Below are positions 1-8,941 of a stretch of 64,000 nucleotides of DNA, piece after piece. Origin of the DNA: Brachycybe producta (Eukaryota; Arthropoda; Diplopoda; Playtdesmida; Andrognathidae); assembly GCA_036925085.1 (NCBI GenBank), contig JAUPFP010000018.1:2367385-2431384 (forward strand), in the 5' to 3' direction. A program made the translations under genes and the position numbers. The first letter of the stretch is position 1. Each line of letters opens with the position of its first letter. Below the pieces are notes generated by a model. That model saw nothing but the letters and a program-made list of their open reading frames with translations. It had not been told where the DNA came from and made no database searches.

Positions 1-1468
1 TGTCCTATTATCTTCACTCTTCATCTTTAATTTTCAAGCAAGATTCTCCCTAACTCTATCTCATTGTTAGGGGGCTTACAAGCTTAAAACACACTTTTTC
101 TAGCCACGTGGGACTTTCTTGTCCCCCCTTTTCTTTGTTCTTTGTTTTTACACTTGTGTTTCCCTTGGGACCACTATGTCCCAAGTCATGTTCTTCAGTT
201 TCTTCATCATCATCACCTCAATGCATCATCACATGAACTTTCTCCATTGGACAGCTCTGAAGCCCGGCCGCCATCTTGGATCGACCGGACACTCTTCAAA
301 AAGCGCCAACGGAGCGGTTTTTCGCTCCATGTGACTCATTGTTGTACCTTCTCTCATCTTTTTGTGTTCTCTTCTCTTCTCTTCTCTTCCAGAGGGTTGC
401 ACTCACGCGCCCCCTGGCGGAGTTCCTCTTGTTAGAGAAAACTTCTCTTTTTCTTTGAATTTTCTCTCTTTTTGTGTCTTTCTCCTGGCCACCATAAAAA
501 CGTGCCCCGGAGGAACTTTTCAATCATCAATTTTTGGACATTGCAATAAACTGAACCGGAAGTGGCCACCTCAGCGCCACCTACGGACTTCTTCATTCTA
601 CTCAACATAGTCCCTCACTGGGCACTGACTCTGTCTTTTCATCCAGAGCCATCCAGCAGTGAGGACTCAAAATTTCTCCAGTCTGAACATTTCTTCTGGT
701 TCACCAAGTATTTATCTTGTTGAACACACTTCAATTTCTACACTGTTTTACTGTTTTAATAAAACTAAATTAAAACTTTTGATGTGCGGGCACCGCACCT
801 AAGTTTTAAGCTTTCCAAGTAAAACAGCTTTCTTCTCTTGCTTTCAGGAAAAGTTCAGCCATCTTGAACTTCTCCTTTGTTTGTGCATTTAAAAAGTTCA
901 GCCATCTTGAACTTTTTGTTCTTTGTGTGTTCTTCACACACACACTCTTGATTCTTGTTTCCAAGTAAAACTAAGTGCGGGCACCGCGCTCTAGCTTTAC
1001 TCTTCATATTGCTTGCCTCTTCTTCAGGCAACTGCAATACACTTCCATTTCTAATTCACTTTCCGCAGTGCAATTTCGATTGGGTGGTGTACCACGCTCG
1101 CAATTGCATTGTACATCTGTTGTTTCTTCATCGAGACTTTTGGGGATTCTTATAACCTCCACGTGGTCACCAAATACCACGTGTAGAGAGAGATCTTACC
1201 AAAATTGATACTCAATAAAGAATTTACAAACACACTGTACCAGTTGGGATCGTCACACCCAACTGAAGAACAACGCCAACACCAACACAGCCACTTAAAC
1301 AACGATACCATCTTTATTAAACGTAGGGAAACTATCGTCACTCAGTGTATAAGGGTACGATAGTGTCGGTTGCCGACGAAAAGACTGCAATCTACAGCGA
1401 GATCAACGGCCAAACCTACATAACACCGACTTACATTGATCACTACGTGTTACACAAGCCTTAACATA
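1..1468 (+). other. Leader region of element E1, no convincing gene
   Basis: Only short ORFs without recognisable motifs are found. The stretch holds promoter- and polyA-like words (CCATAAAA near 490, CAATAAAC near 545, AATAAAG near 1213) and splice-acceptor-like pyrimidine tracts ending in CAG near 846 and 1026. The word GTGCGGGCACCGC occurs twice (784 and 976), and a hairpin is duplicated at 851-914. GTTGGG ... CCCAAC near 1240-1261 is a further hairpin. This could be a long untranslated leader, or the remains of a different LTR next to E1. No match to the E1 LTR at 7838-8525 was seen. Confidence 0.4.
851..914 (+). repeat. Duplicated 21-nt hairpin in the E1 leader
   Basis: AAGTTCA-GCCATCT-TGAACTT occurs at 851-871 and again, identically, at 894-914. 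Each copy is a 7-bp stem with a 7-nt loop. It sits between two copies of the GTGCGGGCACCGC word, so this part of the leader has been internally duplicated. Function unknown. Confidence 0.75.
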
Positions 1469-4400
1469 ATGGATGCTCACCCACGACTAACTGGGACCGC
1501 CCGGAGAGCTCTTCCGCACTCCAGGGGAAGCATATATCCATCAGCATTATGGAGGGCCTATGCAACATCACAGACATACGATACACAATACGCCGCATCA
1601 TCACGTGTGGCTGTCCCACTCGGACCCACCATAGATCCAGTTATTCAACCTGGGACCTGGTGGGTGCCACGAAGTGGCGGCACCCAAAGTAATGATGTGC
1701 ATCAACAGTCTACACGGCGCACGGCTCGGCCCACAAACAATAGTACATTTCGACGCCTAATGTCGTCCACATGTTACTCCAGATATCAACAGGAGCGACC
1801 TCCGCTACTACCAGATCCACTTCCCACACAGTCGTGTGATGGCTGTAAACTCAACACCATCATGCATCAACTTAATGAACTAAAAATACAGATCACTCAC
1901 ATGATGATTATTCATAATGGCACCCAACCGCCGCCTGCGCCACCACTACCGACTACATGTACTACAACACCACAATATCGCCAATATCGTAGCGAATCAG
2001 ACAACTCTCCGCCGTACGCTGTCGGGCACCGAGAGCCGTACGAGTCCGGCTACGATTCATACTACAGACGACATGTACCAGGTCCATATACGACACCTGA
2101 AGAGCGCGCATACTATGTACCGCGCTATACAAACTATGAGCGTACAGAACATCAGTACGCGCACCCGATCTACGATTTCACAAGGGAGGCCTCCGATACG
2201 GACCACCGTAGTGTGGTCATGGTACCGGATATGCCTCCTGAGACAACCAATTATGACAGAGCACCGGCCGGCATGCCAATAATGATGGTCGACTACATCC
2301 CGGAATTAACCTGGGGAATGGATGACCTAACTACCTGGCATGGTACCCTTGAGGTCATTAACCTCGCCACCGCCGCCTTGGGTTGCACCGCCAATGAGGT
2401 GGTCGCCATCTTGGCCCCAGGTGGTGGGACGTCACTCCAAGGGCGCCCCTGCTGCCGCCGGATGCTGAAAGACCTATATAGACAACTGAAGAATACTTGC
2501 ATGCCCCAAGAGATAGGAGATCATAGTGTCAGTCCGAAAATCACTGTCACTATCAATGGCAAAGAGGTCCGCATGCTCGTAGACACCGGAGCTCATGGTA
2601 GTGTAATATCCAAGGCACTTGCAAAGCAGCTCCAACTCAACATCAAGCCTATGGCCCATCCGCCAAGGATTGAGGGAGTTGGAGGAAACACCATCGCCGT
2701 GGCAGGGCAAGTCTCCGCTACTGTGGAAATTGCCAAACAATCTGCCACGGGCCGCCTGCTGGTTATCACTGGCCCACCCGACGCCATCTTAGGCCGAGAC
2801 CTGGGTAGGGCACTGAAGCTCCTTGTGTCTATGCAGACCAATAAAGTCTACTTAGAAGACGACCTTTTTGAATCAGCACTCCGAAGGCAGAGTATTCAGG
2901 CGTACGTCAAGAGTGCCCTGGAAGAAATCACGCCAGCCACTCTTGGGGAGTCGGACACCGCTCCCATTGAAGTCAAGCTTATGCAGCAACCGAACGAATA
3001 CCTAGTAGTCAAAGGGCTAACACAGCTCACTGGCCATGGGACAACACTAGTGGAGGTAGAGGCCTCTGGGATCCTCACAGATCAGGATCTTTTCGTGGTC
3101 TCTCCTGACGAGAAGCTACGCGCCTCAAGGGGGGTCTGGGTGGCCCCCGGCATTATGCAAGGCCGTAACAGCAACAGCTTCCTAGTCGAGGTCCTGAACA
3201 CTACTACGGGGCCATTGACCCTGGCCTCCGGCGAAGTGATAGCCCATGTACAAAAAGACTACTGCTTCGAAACGGTTGAAGTAAAGGCCACTTCAAACGC
3301 TGACCCGATCATGACAAAAGAATCAGGCGCTAAATTCGATAAAGCAATGCAACTCGGGCCTCGATTACGTAATGGCCAGAGGTGCATTCTAATGGATCTT
3401 TTGAGATCCTATCGAGATGTCTTCGCGCTAGAAACGTCGGAACTTGGATGTACCAACCTCACGGAACACCGAATTGATACTGGCGATCATGCACCCGTGC
3501 GGGAACCCCTCCGAAGGAGTGGCCCCGAGCAGCGGGAGATCATCCGGAAGACAGTTGAGGAAATGCTCAAATCCGGAGTAGCCAGCGCATCCAAGTCTCC
3601 TTATGCTTCAGCAGTAGTCCTGGTGAAGAAGAAGGATGGACAGTGGCGTTTCTGCGTTGACTATAGACGCCTGAACGATATCACCAAACCAGACAATTAC
3701 CCACTACCCCGAATCGATGATGCTTTAGACTCGCTTCGGGGGTCGAGAATCTTCGCGACCCTCGAGATGATCTCCGGCTATTGGCAATTTGAGGTCGCCA
3801 AAGAGGATAGGGAGAAGACCGCGTTCATCACACCCGGTGGGCTGTTCGAATTCAATCGGATGCCCTTTGGTCTGCGTAACGCTCCTGCTACTATGCAGCG
3901 CGCCCTGGATATCCTTTTGGCTGGCCACAAATGGGAGACTTGTCTAGTCTACCTAGACGATATCATCGTATTCGGCGCGACTTTTGAACAGTTTATGGAA
4001 AGGTTGGACTGCGTCCTAGGACTCCTAAGAGAGGCGGGGTTGAAGCTTCACCCCGAAAAGAGCTTCTTCGGCTACGACGAAGTCCTCTACCTGGGACACA
4101 TCATCTCCAAAGAAGGAGTGCGTCCAGACCCGAGGAAAGTGGTTGCCATCTCCGACTTAGCGGCGCCTACTAATGTCAAGGAGGTGAAGCGATTTCTGGG
4201 CATGGCCGGTTTCTACCGGCGATTTATTGTTAACTTTGCCCACATCGCTAAACCACTCACGGATATGACCAAAAAGGGGCTGCCCTTTTTATGGACGATC
4301 GACAGAGAAGCAGCATTCACTCTGTTAAAGACTAAACTTGTCACCGCGCCAATATTGGCCATTTACGACCCAGATGCCGAAATCAAAATGCACACCGACG

Positions 4401-6148
4401 CCTCTGCTTACGGCATCGGAGCTATCCTCTACCAACAGTCACCATCTAAGGAACTGCAGATCCTGGGTGGTGTCTCTCGAGTGCTCCGAGACGCCGAATT
4501 AAACTATTCAACAACAGATAAAGAGTGCCTCGCAGTGGTGTACGGCATCGTCAAGTTTAGACCTTATCTCTTTAACAAAGCCTTTGTCATCGTCACCGAC
4601 CATCATGCACTGTGCTACTTAAAAACCGCACAGCGACTCCAAGGACGCCTGGGTCGCTGGCAGCTACTGCTCCAGGAATACGACTACACCGTAGTCTACA
4701 AAGCCGGCATCACTCACGTGGATGCAGATTGCATTTCACGGAGTCCGGTGGACGTTCCTGAAGACTGGAAGCTGCAGGCTACCCCAGATGACCTCGACGA
4801 CAGCGTGGTTTACGCAGTCACTTTGCGTTGGGATTGGTCGGTTGAACAAACAAGAGACCCGAACGTGACACAGATTAAGACCGAACTTCGCAACAATCCA
4901 AGTACCGAGCTTCACCATACCTATGTCATCATAGACGAGGTTTTGTGTGCCCTTGTCTACCAGGGCAGCATAACACCCAAGCTCGTGACGGTGGTACCCA
5001 AACATCTGGTACCCGAAGTTCTGAGACTCTTACACGATAGTCCTGAAGCCGGACATTTCGGCCAGGATAAGACATTAGAAAAGGTGTGCCAACGGTTCTT
5101 TTGGCCAACCTGGAAGCAGGATACCATCGAGTATGTGCGCACGTGCGAGATATGCCAAAAGTGCAAGACACCACAGTCCAAGCTGCCCGGGTTCCTCCAT
5201 GAAATGGAAATTGGAGACCCAGGTGAATGCTGGGGAATCGATTACATCGGTCCCCTGCCAAAATCACTGGGTGGTGTCAAGCACATCATCCTGGCAGTGG
5301 ATTACGCCACCAGATTCTGTTTCGCACGAGCTGTGCACAGCCAGTCGGCCAAAACAACTAAGAATTTCCTCCAAGATACGATCGTGTATCTTATCGGGAT
5401 GCCCAGGAGGATAATCACCGACCGGGGAACACCTTTTACAGCTAAAGACACACAAGCGCTGTGTGACGAGCTGGGAATAAAGCACGCCACCACGACAGCG
5501 TACTTTCCGCAAGGAGACGGTCTTGCGGAAAGGACCAACAAAACTATAATGCAGACCGTCAAGAGACTCCTGACGCCTGAAAAAGGACAGCGGGATTGGT
5601 ATTTCCATCTCCAAGCCGCCACCTTCGCTTACAACACCGCGACCCATACGTCAACGAAGTTCTCGCCATACCGCTTAATGTTTGGAAGAGAGGCCCGACT
5701 ACGAATCGACAATCGGGCACCTCTCCTACCGAAGGTTATGGATTCAAACCCTGCAGCACCTTCTGTGGTTGCCACGGAAGAGGTCGAGATCGCAAGGGCC
5801 AACCTGCACGAGGCCCATTTGCGACAGAAGAAGTACTATGACGCAAGACGGAAAACTCCACACACGTATAAAATCGGAGACCCAGTACTCGTTCGAGACA
5901 AACGCATCGTGCCTGACGAGACCAAGAAACTACGTTACTCGTACAGGGATGGTTACATGGTAACCAAAATCATCAGCGACACGGTGCTCGAGCTGGAGCA
6001 CGAAGATACGTTTGGAAGATTGATTCGAGACACGGTGAACATTGTGCATATCAAGCCAAAACAACTGAGGACAGTTGTTCAAGGGTTGGAGGGGGAAGAC
6101 AAATCCAGCTCCCCACAACAAGAGGAACCTACCTCCTCACCACAATAA
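1469..6148 (+). CDS. pol: Ty3-like Pol polyprotein of E1 (PR-RT-RNaseH-IN)
   Basis: A single open frame of 1559 codons from the first in-frame ATG (1469) to TAA. The first ~300 residues are basic and proline/tyrosine-rich and match no motif I know; there is no CCHC knuckle. An aspartic protease follows, with a DTGAHGS active site near residue 372 and a later ILGRDLG motif. Reverse transcriptase has YLDD near 828 and RNase H has TDAS near 977. Integrase has an HHCC zinc finger (second Cys pair CEIC) and DDE residues near 1257 (GIDYIGP), 1318 (TDRGTPF) and 1353 (AERTNK). The frame has no stop or frameshift, so this copy could encode active enzymes. No gag precedes it, so a particle would need Gag from the N-terminal part or from another copy. 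The family assignment is firm; the role of the N-terminus is unknown. Confidence 0.92.
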   Translation: MDAHPRLTGTARRALPHSRGSIYPSALWRAYATSQTYDTQYAASSRVAVPLGPTIDPVIQPGTWWVPRSGGTQSNDVHQQSTRRTARPTNNSTFRRLMSSTCYSRYQQERPPLLPDPLPTQSCDGCKLNTIMHQLNELKIQITHMMIIHNGTQPPPAPPLPTTCTTTPQYRQYRSESDNSPPYAVGHREPYESGYDSYYRRHVPGPYTTPEERAYYVPRYTNYERTEHQYAHPIYDFTREASDTDHRSVVMVPDMPPETTNYDRAPAGMPIMMVDYIPELTWGMDDLTTWHGTLEVINLATAALGCTANEVVAILAPGGGTSLQGRPCCRRMLKDLYRQLKNTCMPQEIGDHSVSPKITVTINGKEVRMLVDTGAHGSVISKALAKQLQLNIKPMAHPPRIEGVGGNTIAVAGQVSATVEIAKQSATGRLLVITGPPDAILGRDLGRALKLLVSMQTNKVYLEDDLFESALRRQSIQAYVKSALEEITPATLGESDTAPIEVKLMQQPNEYLVVKGLTQLTGHGTTLVEVEASGILTDQDLFVVSPDEKLRASRGVWVAPGIMQGRNSNSFLVEVLNTTTGPLTLASGEVIAHVQKDYCFETVEVKATSNADPIMTKESGAKFDKAMQLGPRLRNGQRCILMDLLRSYRDVFALETSELGCTNLTEHRIDTGDHAPVREPLRRSGPEQREIIRKTVEEMLKSGVASASKSPYASAVVLVKKKDGQWRFCVDYRRLNDITKPDNYPLPRIDDALDSLRGSRIFATLEMISGYWQFEVAKEDREKTAFITPGGLFEFNRMPFGLRNAPATMQRALDILLAGHKWETCLVYLDDIIVFGATFEQFMERLDCVLGLLREAGLKLHPEKSFFGYDEVLYLGHIISKEGVRPDPRKVVAISDLAAPTNVKEVKRFLGMAGFYRRFIVNFAHIAKPLTDMTKKGLPFLWTIDREAAFTLLKTKLVTAPILAIYDPDAEIKMHTDASAYGIGAILYQQSPSKELQILGGVSRVLRDAELNYSTTDKECLAVVYGIVKFRPYLFNKAFVIVTDHHALCYLKTAQRLQGRLGRWQLLLQEYDYTVVYKAGITHVDADCISRSPVDVPEDWKLQATPDDLDDSVVYAVTLRWDWSVEQTRDPNVTQIKTELRNNPSTELHHTYVIIDEVLCALVYQGSITPKLVTVVPKHLVPEVLRLLHDSPEAGHFGQDKTLEKVCQRFFWPTWKQDTIEYVRTCEICQKCKTPQSKLPGFLHEMEIGDPGECWGIDYIGPLPKSLGGVKHIILAVDYATRFCFARAVHSQSAKTTKNFLQDTIVYLIGMPRRIITDRGTPFTAKDTQALCDELGIKHATTTAYFPQGDGLAERTNKTIMQTVKRLLTPEKGQRDWYFHLQAATFAYNTATHTSTKFSPYRLMFGREARLRIDNRAPLLPKVMDSNPAAPSVVATEEVEIARANLHEAHLRQKKYYDARRKTPHTYKIGDPVLVRDKRIVPDETKKLRYSYRDGYMVTKIISDTVLELEHEDTFGRLIRDTVNIVHIKPKQLRTVVQGLEGEDKSSSPQQEEPTSSPQ

Positions 6149-6518
6149 ACCAATAACCCTATCAACAACCCACACAACCTAAATTTTTTCTTTCGGTTGT
6201 TTATATCATCACATTGGTCACTTGCTGACACACACCAATATAAACAAACAACAACGTGTGTGACCACAAACATTCACACACCCCTGCTCACATTTCACCA
6301 CTCGAATCTGATTCCAATGGGGAAACTTTCGCACACTGCGTTTGGGGACCAGGTCGTCTGACAACAATAACAAACAATAGTGGAAGAACGGCGTTTAATA
6401 CTCAGAAACCGACACCCCGCGAGCCTCCAATAACAAACAAATTGGGTGGCTTATTGGAGTTCCAGCCAGCTTCGTGGAATTATACGATTTCCATGGGACC
6501 CTGGAATTTCACACCTCG

Positions 6519-7496
6519 ATGGGGAAGTGGGTAAACACACAAGTATATAGCCAACGCCAGGCTGGTCACCAGCACTTCGGAAACAATTCTGGAAGAACAA
6601 GGATGTCACAGTGCAACGAAACAACGGGAAGCCAGGACGATGCCATCCCTGACCCATCTACTAGGATGGACTCGGATGACACGACAACGCAGCAACTCGG
6701 CATCGAGGAAGTCGGGGACGACACAGCACGCGCCATCGACCTAACGACGTCAACTGCCTCGTCTCGCCATATCGCCGCAGCCTCAGCAACCCCCGTACTA
6801 ACTTTGCCGCAAGTGACACAACCTTTTCGCATACCAACAGTCACTACCAGGAGACTACCGGTATATCGACCGCTTCGTCAGGAAGCACGATGTGAAAGAC
6901 TGCTAAATAATTGCTGGGCACTCTGGCAACGACAGGTGCGGCCCGCAAACACCTATTACATCGGTCACTATGACCTGATGGAGGGATTTCCGCGCCTCTA
7001 CATACCGGAGGAAGGGCGCTACGTTGTAGGAATGTCATACTACCTGCAACTCTCTATGGCCGTCCTAATTCCGTCCACCCGGTACATCGAAATATACCAG
7101 TTTGCCGAGCAGCCCATCACTCCAGCATTGGGCGCCCTTCAGCAGGCTTTCTTTAACAGTCTCCTGGGAGTCCCACTTAACGGAGCATACAGCATTGCCC
7201 GAATGATCGTTTGGAGGACCCGCGCCACTTACCAGGCCGCCATCCTGTGGGATGCCGTTTACGGTGTCCTCACCGGGCAACCACCGGGCCGACTGATCGC
7301 CGCCGACGCCACCGTCCACCGAAGTTTCATGGAAAGTCTCCGGGGCTTCGACAACGGATGGATCGTCGCCGCCTGGGAATCCTATCATCCCTGGCTGCGG
7401 AGCCACCTCCTCCACTCACCGTCAGACCCCCTACAAGCACTTCACGGATATGTTTCTGCATGTACATGTGCATGCAATCAACCGACGTGGGTATAG
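6519..7496 (+). CDS. Extra ORF of E1 downstream of integrase, unknown domain
   Basis: Open frame of about 325 codons from ATG 6519; ATG 6603 is an alternative start and the frame is open further upstream. It lies 370 nt after pol, in a different frame. The N-terminal ~100 residues are Thr/Ser/Asp-rich and look disordered. From about nt 6876 a folded-looking domain begins with LLNN..W.LWQRQ, then Y.GHYD, a hydrophobic strand-like stretch, then an LQQAF helix and an IVWRTRATYQ..ILWDA stretch. The same order of residues is found at the C-terminal end of element E2 (61183-61590). I see no transmembrane segment or signal peptide, so it does not look like an envelope protein. A papain-like or Ulp1-like fold is possible but no catalytic triad can be picked out. 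Function unknown. Confidence 0.7.
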   Translation: MGKWVNTQVYSQRQAGHQHFGNNSGRTRMSQCNETTGSQDDAIPDPSTRMDSDDTTTQQLGIEEVGDDTARAIDLTTSTASSRHIAAASATPVLTLPQVTQPFRIPTVTTRRLPVYRPLRQEARCERLLNNCWALWQRQVRPANTYYIGHYDLMEGFPRLYIPEEGRYVVGMSYYLQLSMAVLIPSTRYIEIYQFAEQPITPALGALQQAFFNSLLGVPLNGAYSIARMIVWRTRATYQAAILWDAVYGVLTGQPPGRLIAADATVHRSFMESLRGFDNGWIVAAWESYHPWLRSHLLHSPSDPLQALHGYVSACTCACNQPTWV

Positions 7497-7837
7497 ATTA
7501 GAAAACCGTGTGGTCACCGCCCATTGGGGTGGTGAGCTCGGAAAATATAAAAAAAAAAAGAGAAAAGAATTCTGTTATAACCGCTTTATGTATAAATAAG
7601 TATTTCTTGTAAATTTCCATAGGAACTCGCCACCCAGCGAGTATTAATTGTGTTTGCCTTTTTATTTTCAGAATTTGCATTTTCAAAGGGCGCTGACACT
7701 TTGGTGCCAGTGCCTTTCCATAACCACCTCTGTACACGGTAAGTCCTCAGCCACCCATGTCTCCCCGCTGCGTAACTTGAAAACCTTCCACCCTTGGCTG
7801 GAGTACGAGGACGTACTCCAAGCAAAGTTGGAGGGTA
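7497..7837 (+). promoter_or_regulatory. E1 3' non-coding region with hairpin and polypurine tract
   Basis: A stem of 7 bp with a 6-nt loop lies at 7800-7819 (GGAGTAC-GAGGAC-GTACTCC). It is followed by a G-rich tract (about 7826-7836) directly before the LTR at 7838, the expected place of the plus-strand primer. E2 has a matching hairpin at 62053-62072. Other small hairpins include ACTCGC-cacccA-GCGAGT-like pairing near 7624. A pyrimidine tract ending in CAG near 7671 and a GGTAAGT near 7738 look like splice sites bounding ~67 nt; whether they are used is unknown. Confidence 0.65.
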
Positions 7838-8525
7838 TGTAACACCCTGTAAATCGTGATCCCGCCAAAACCATAGCCTGGGGGGTAAACAACTCTCAAC
7901 CGTCCCTCCCTCCTCTCTGACTCACCTTTCTGACTCATGCCCAAGTGGCGGATTGATACATAAAGGACCATGGTCACTTGGACCTGGTTACACCTCGCAG
8001 GTGTACACAGGTCCAAGGTATAAAAGGACCATGTTCCTCTTTGTTCCTCAGTTCTTTCCTTTGCCTGTTTTTGCGATACATTCCAAATCATGGGCCTGAG
8101 GATTTCCAGTTAGTATTTTACTATTCACCCTTGTATCTGTACTTCTTACAAGGAATGAATAAAAGTGTTGTAATAAGAAGTAGCGTTGTCTCTATGTCTT
8201 TATGCTAATAACTTCTCTTCAGAGGCCGGAGGTTTCATAGGGCAGGAGCTATACGATTCTCAGCAGCTACAACATCTTCTCTGGTCGGAATACCGATGGA
8301 GAAGATGTATATCAGCATCAACCGGAAGAGAGAGAGATGGCCGCCACTCTCCTGCATTGATTACACCCCCATGCAGAAGAGTGACTACAATCTATCTCCA
8401 TCCAGCTCTCTCTACAGCTCGGATCTTCTCTGTGCAGGTGTCATACTGCTCAGAGAAGAAACGAAAAGTAGAAAATGTCATCTAAAGGTTGGTAATAAAA
8501 TATTGGTTGATGTCAAAAGCTCACA
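7838..8525 (+). repeat. 3' LTR of E1 (688 bp)
   Basis: Starts TGTAACACCC and ends AAAAGCTCACA, giving the usual TG...CA ends. The same sequence occurs as two solo copies at 35091-35784 and 37473-38174, which fixes both boundaries. It has a TATA box (TATAAAA, 8019-8025) and an AATAAA signal at 8158-8163. The 3' flank begins TAATT; the partner target-site copy would be upstream of the window. Confidence 0.88.
7980..8025 (+). promoter_or_regulatory. LTR promoter: two-part palindrome plus TATA box
   Basis: GGACCTG (7980-7986) pairs with CAGGTCC (8008-8014), and inside it ACACCT (7990-7995) pairs with AGGTGT (7999-8004). The TATA box starts 4 nt later at 8019. The inner arms are kept in all three LTR copies, allowing one change in the loop, while the outer arms are weaker in the copy at 35091. 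This is a plausible factor-binding site or RNA/DNA hairpin at the core promoter. Confidence 0.55.
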
Positions 8526-8632
8526 TAATTCACTATATGACAAGGTTTCAAAGTCAACAATTTTTATTAAGATTTGGGGCGGGGGTATTGTGAGGAGAAT
8601 CCTTTCACATAACTCACCTAAGTGGGTTCTTA

Positions 8633-8938
8633 TACCTTGTACACACATAGACATTTAAATGCATTTAAATATTAAACACGTTCTACAGAACCCTGTGAAG
8701 GTCAAATAGACAATATGTCGAATTCAATTTATTCAGTTAATAATCTGAAAATATTGAGTTCGTACTTAAATATAATAGATATTACATAAACTATTGACAA
8801 AATATTGATTTAGTATTTCAATTTTAAAATAATAATAAAGTCAATTTTTGTTTGGTGGTCCTGTCCTTAACCGGATTCCGTATAATTCACCTAAACACAT
8901 TTAATTTGAATTCATTTAACTCATGTGTGTACAAGGTA
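8633..8938. mobile_element. MITE, copy A (306 bp)
   Basis: Terminal inverted repeats begin TACCTTGTACACACAT and end ATGTGTGTACAAGGTA. TTA flanks both ends (8630-8632 and 8939-8941), a 3-bp target duplication typical of PIF/Harbinger-type elements. A second copy lies at 12928-13228. There is no coding capacity. Confidence 0.8.
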
Positions 8939-8941
8939 TTA

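Larger units (their letters stand above)
1..8525 (+). mobile_element. Ty3-like LTR retrotransposon E1 (5' end outside window)
   Basis: The parts in order are a ~1.47-kb leader, a pol ORF, an extra ORF, a short 3' non-coding stretch with a hairpin and purine-rich tract, and a 3' LTR. The domain order protease, reverse transcriptase, RNase H, integrase is that of Ty3/gypsy elements. No second LTR copy is visible in 1-1468, so the 5' LTR, if it exists, lies upstream of the window. No gag with a CCHC zinc knuckle is visible. The LTR family has two further solo copies in this window (35091-35784 and 37473-38174), so the family has been active here and has also recombined. Confidence 0.85.

Noticed and set aside
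1-1340. A 5' LTR for E1 at the start of the window
   Set aside because: Promoter- and polyA-like words are present, but there is no similarity to the LTR at 7838-8525 or its solo copies, and no TG...CA boundary could be set.
6519-7496. The extra ORF of E1 as an envelope gene
   Set aside because: No signal peptide, no membrane anchor and no cysteine-rich ectodomain are visible.
8296-8658. A short gene at the end of the E1 LTR
   Set aside because: The frame is LTR sequence, repeated at 37946-38194, and has no motif.
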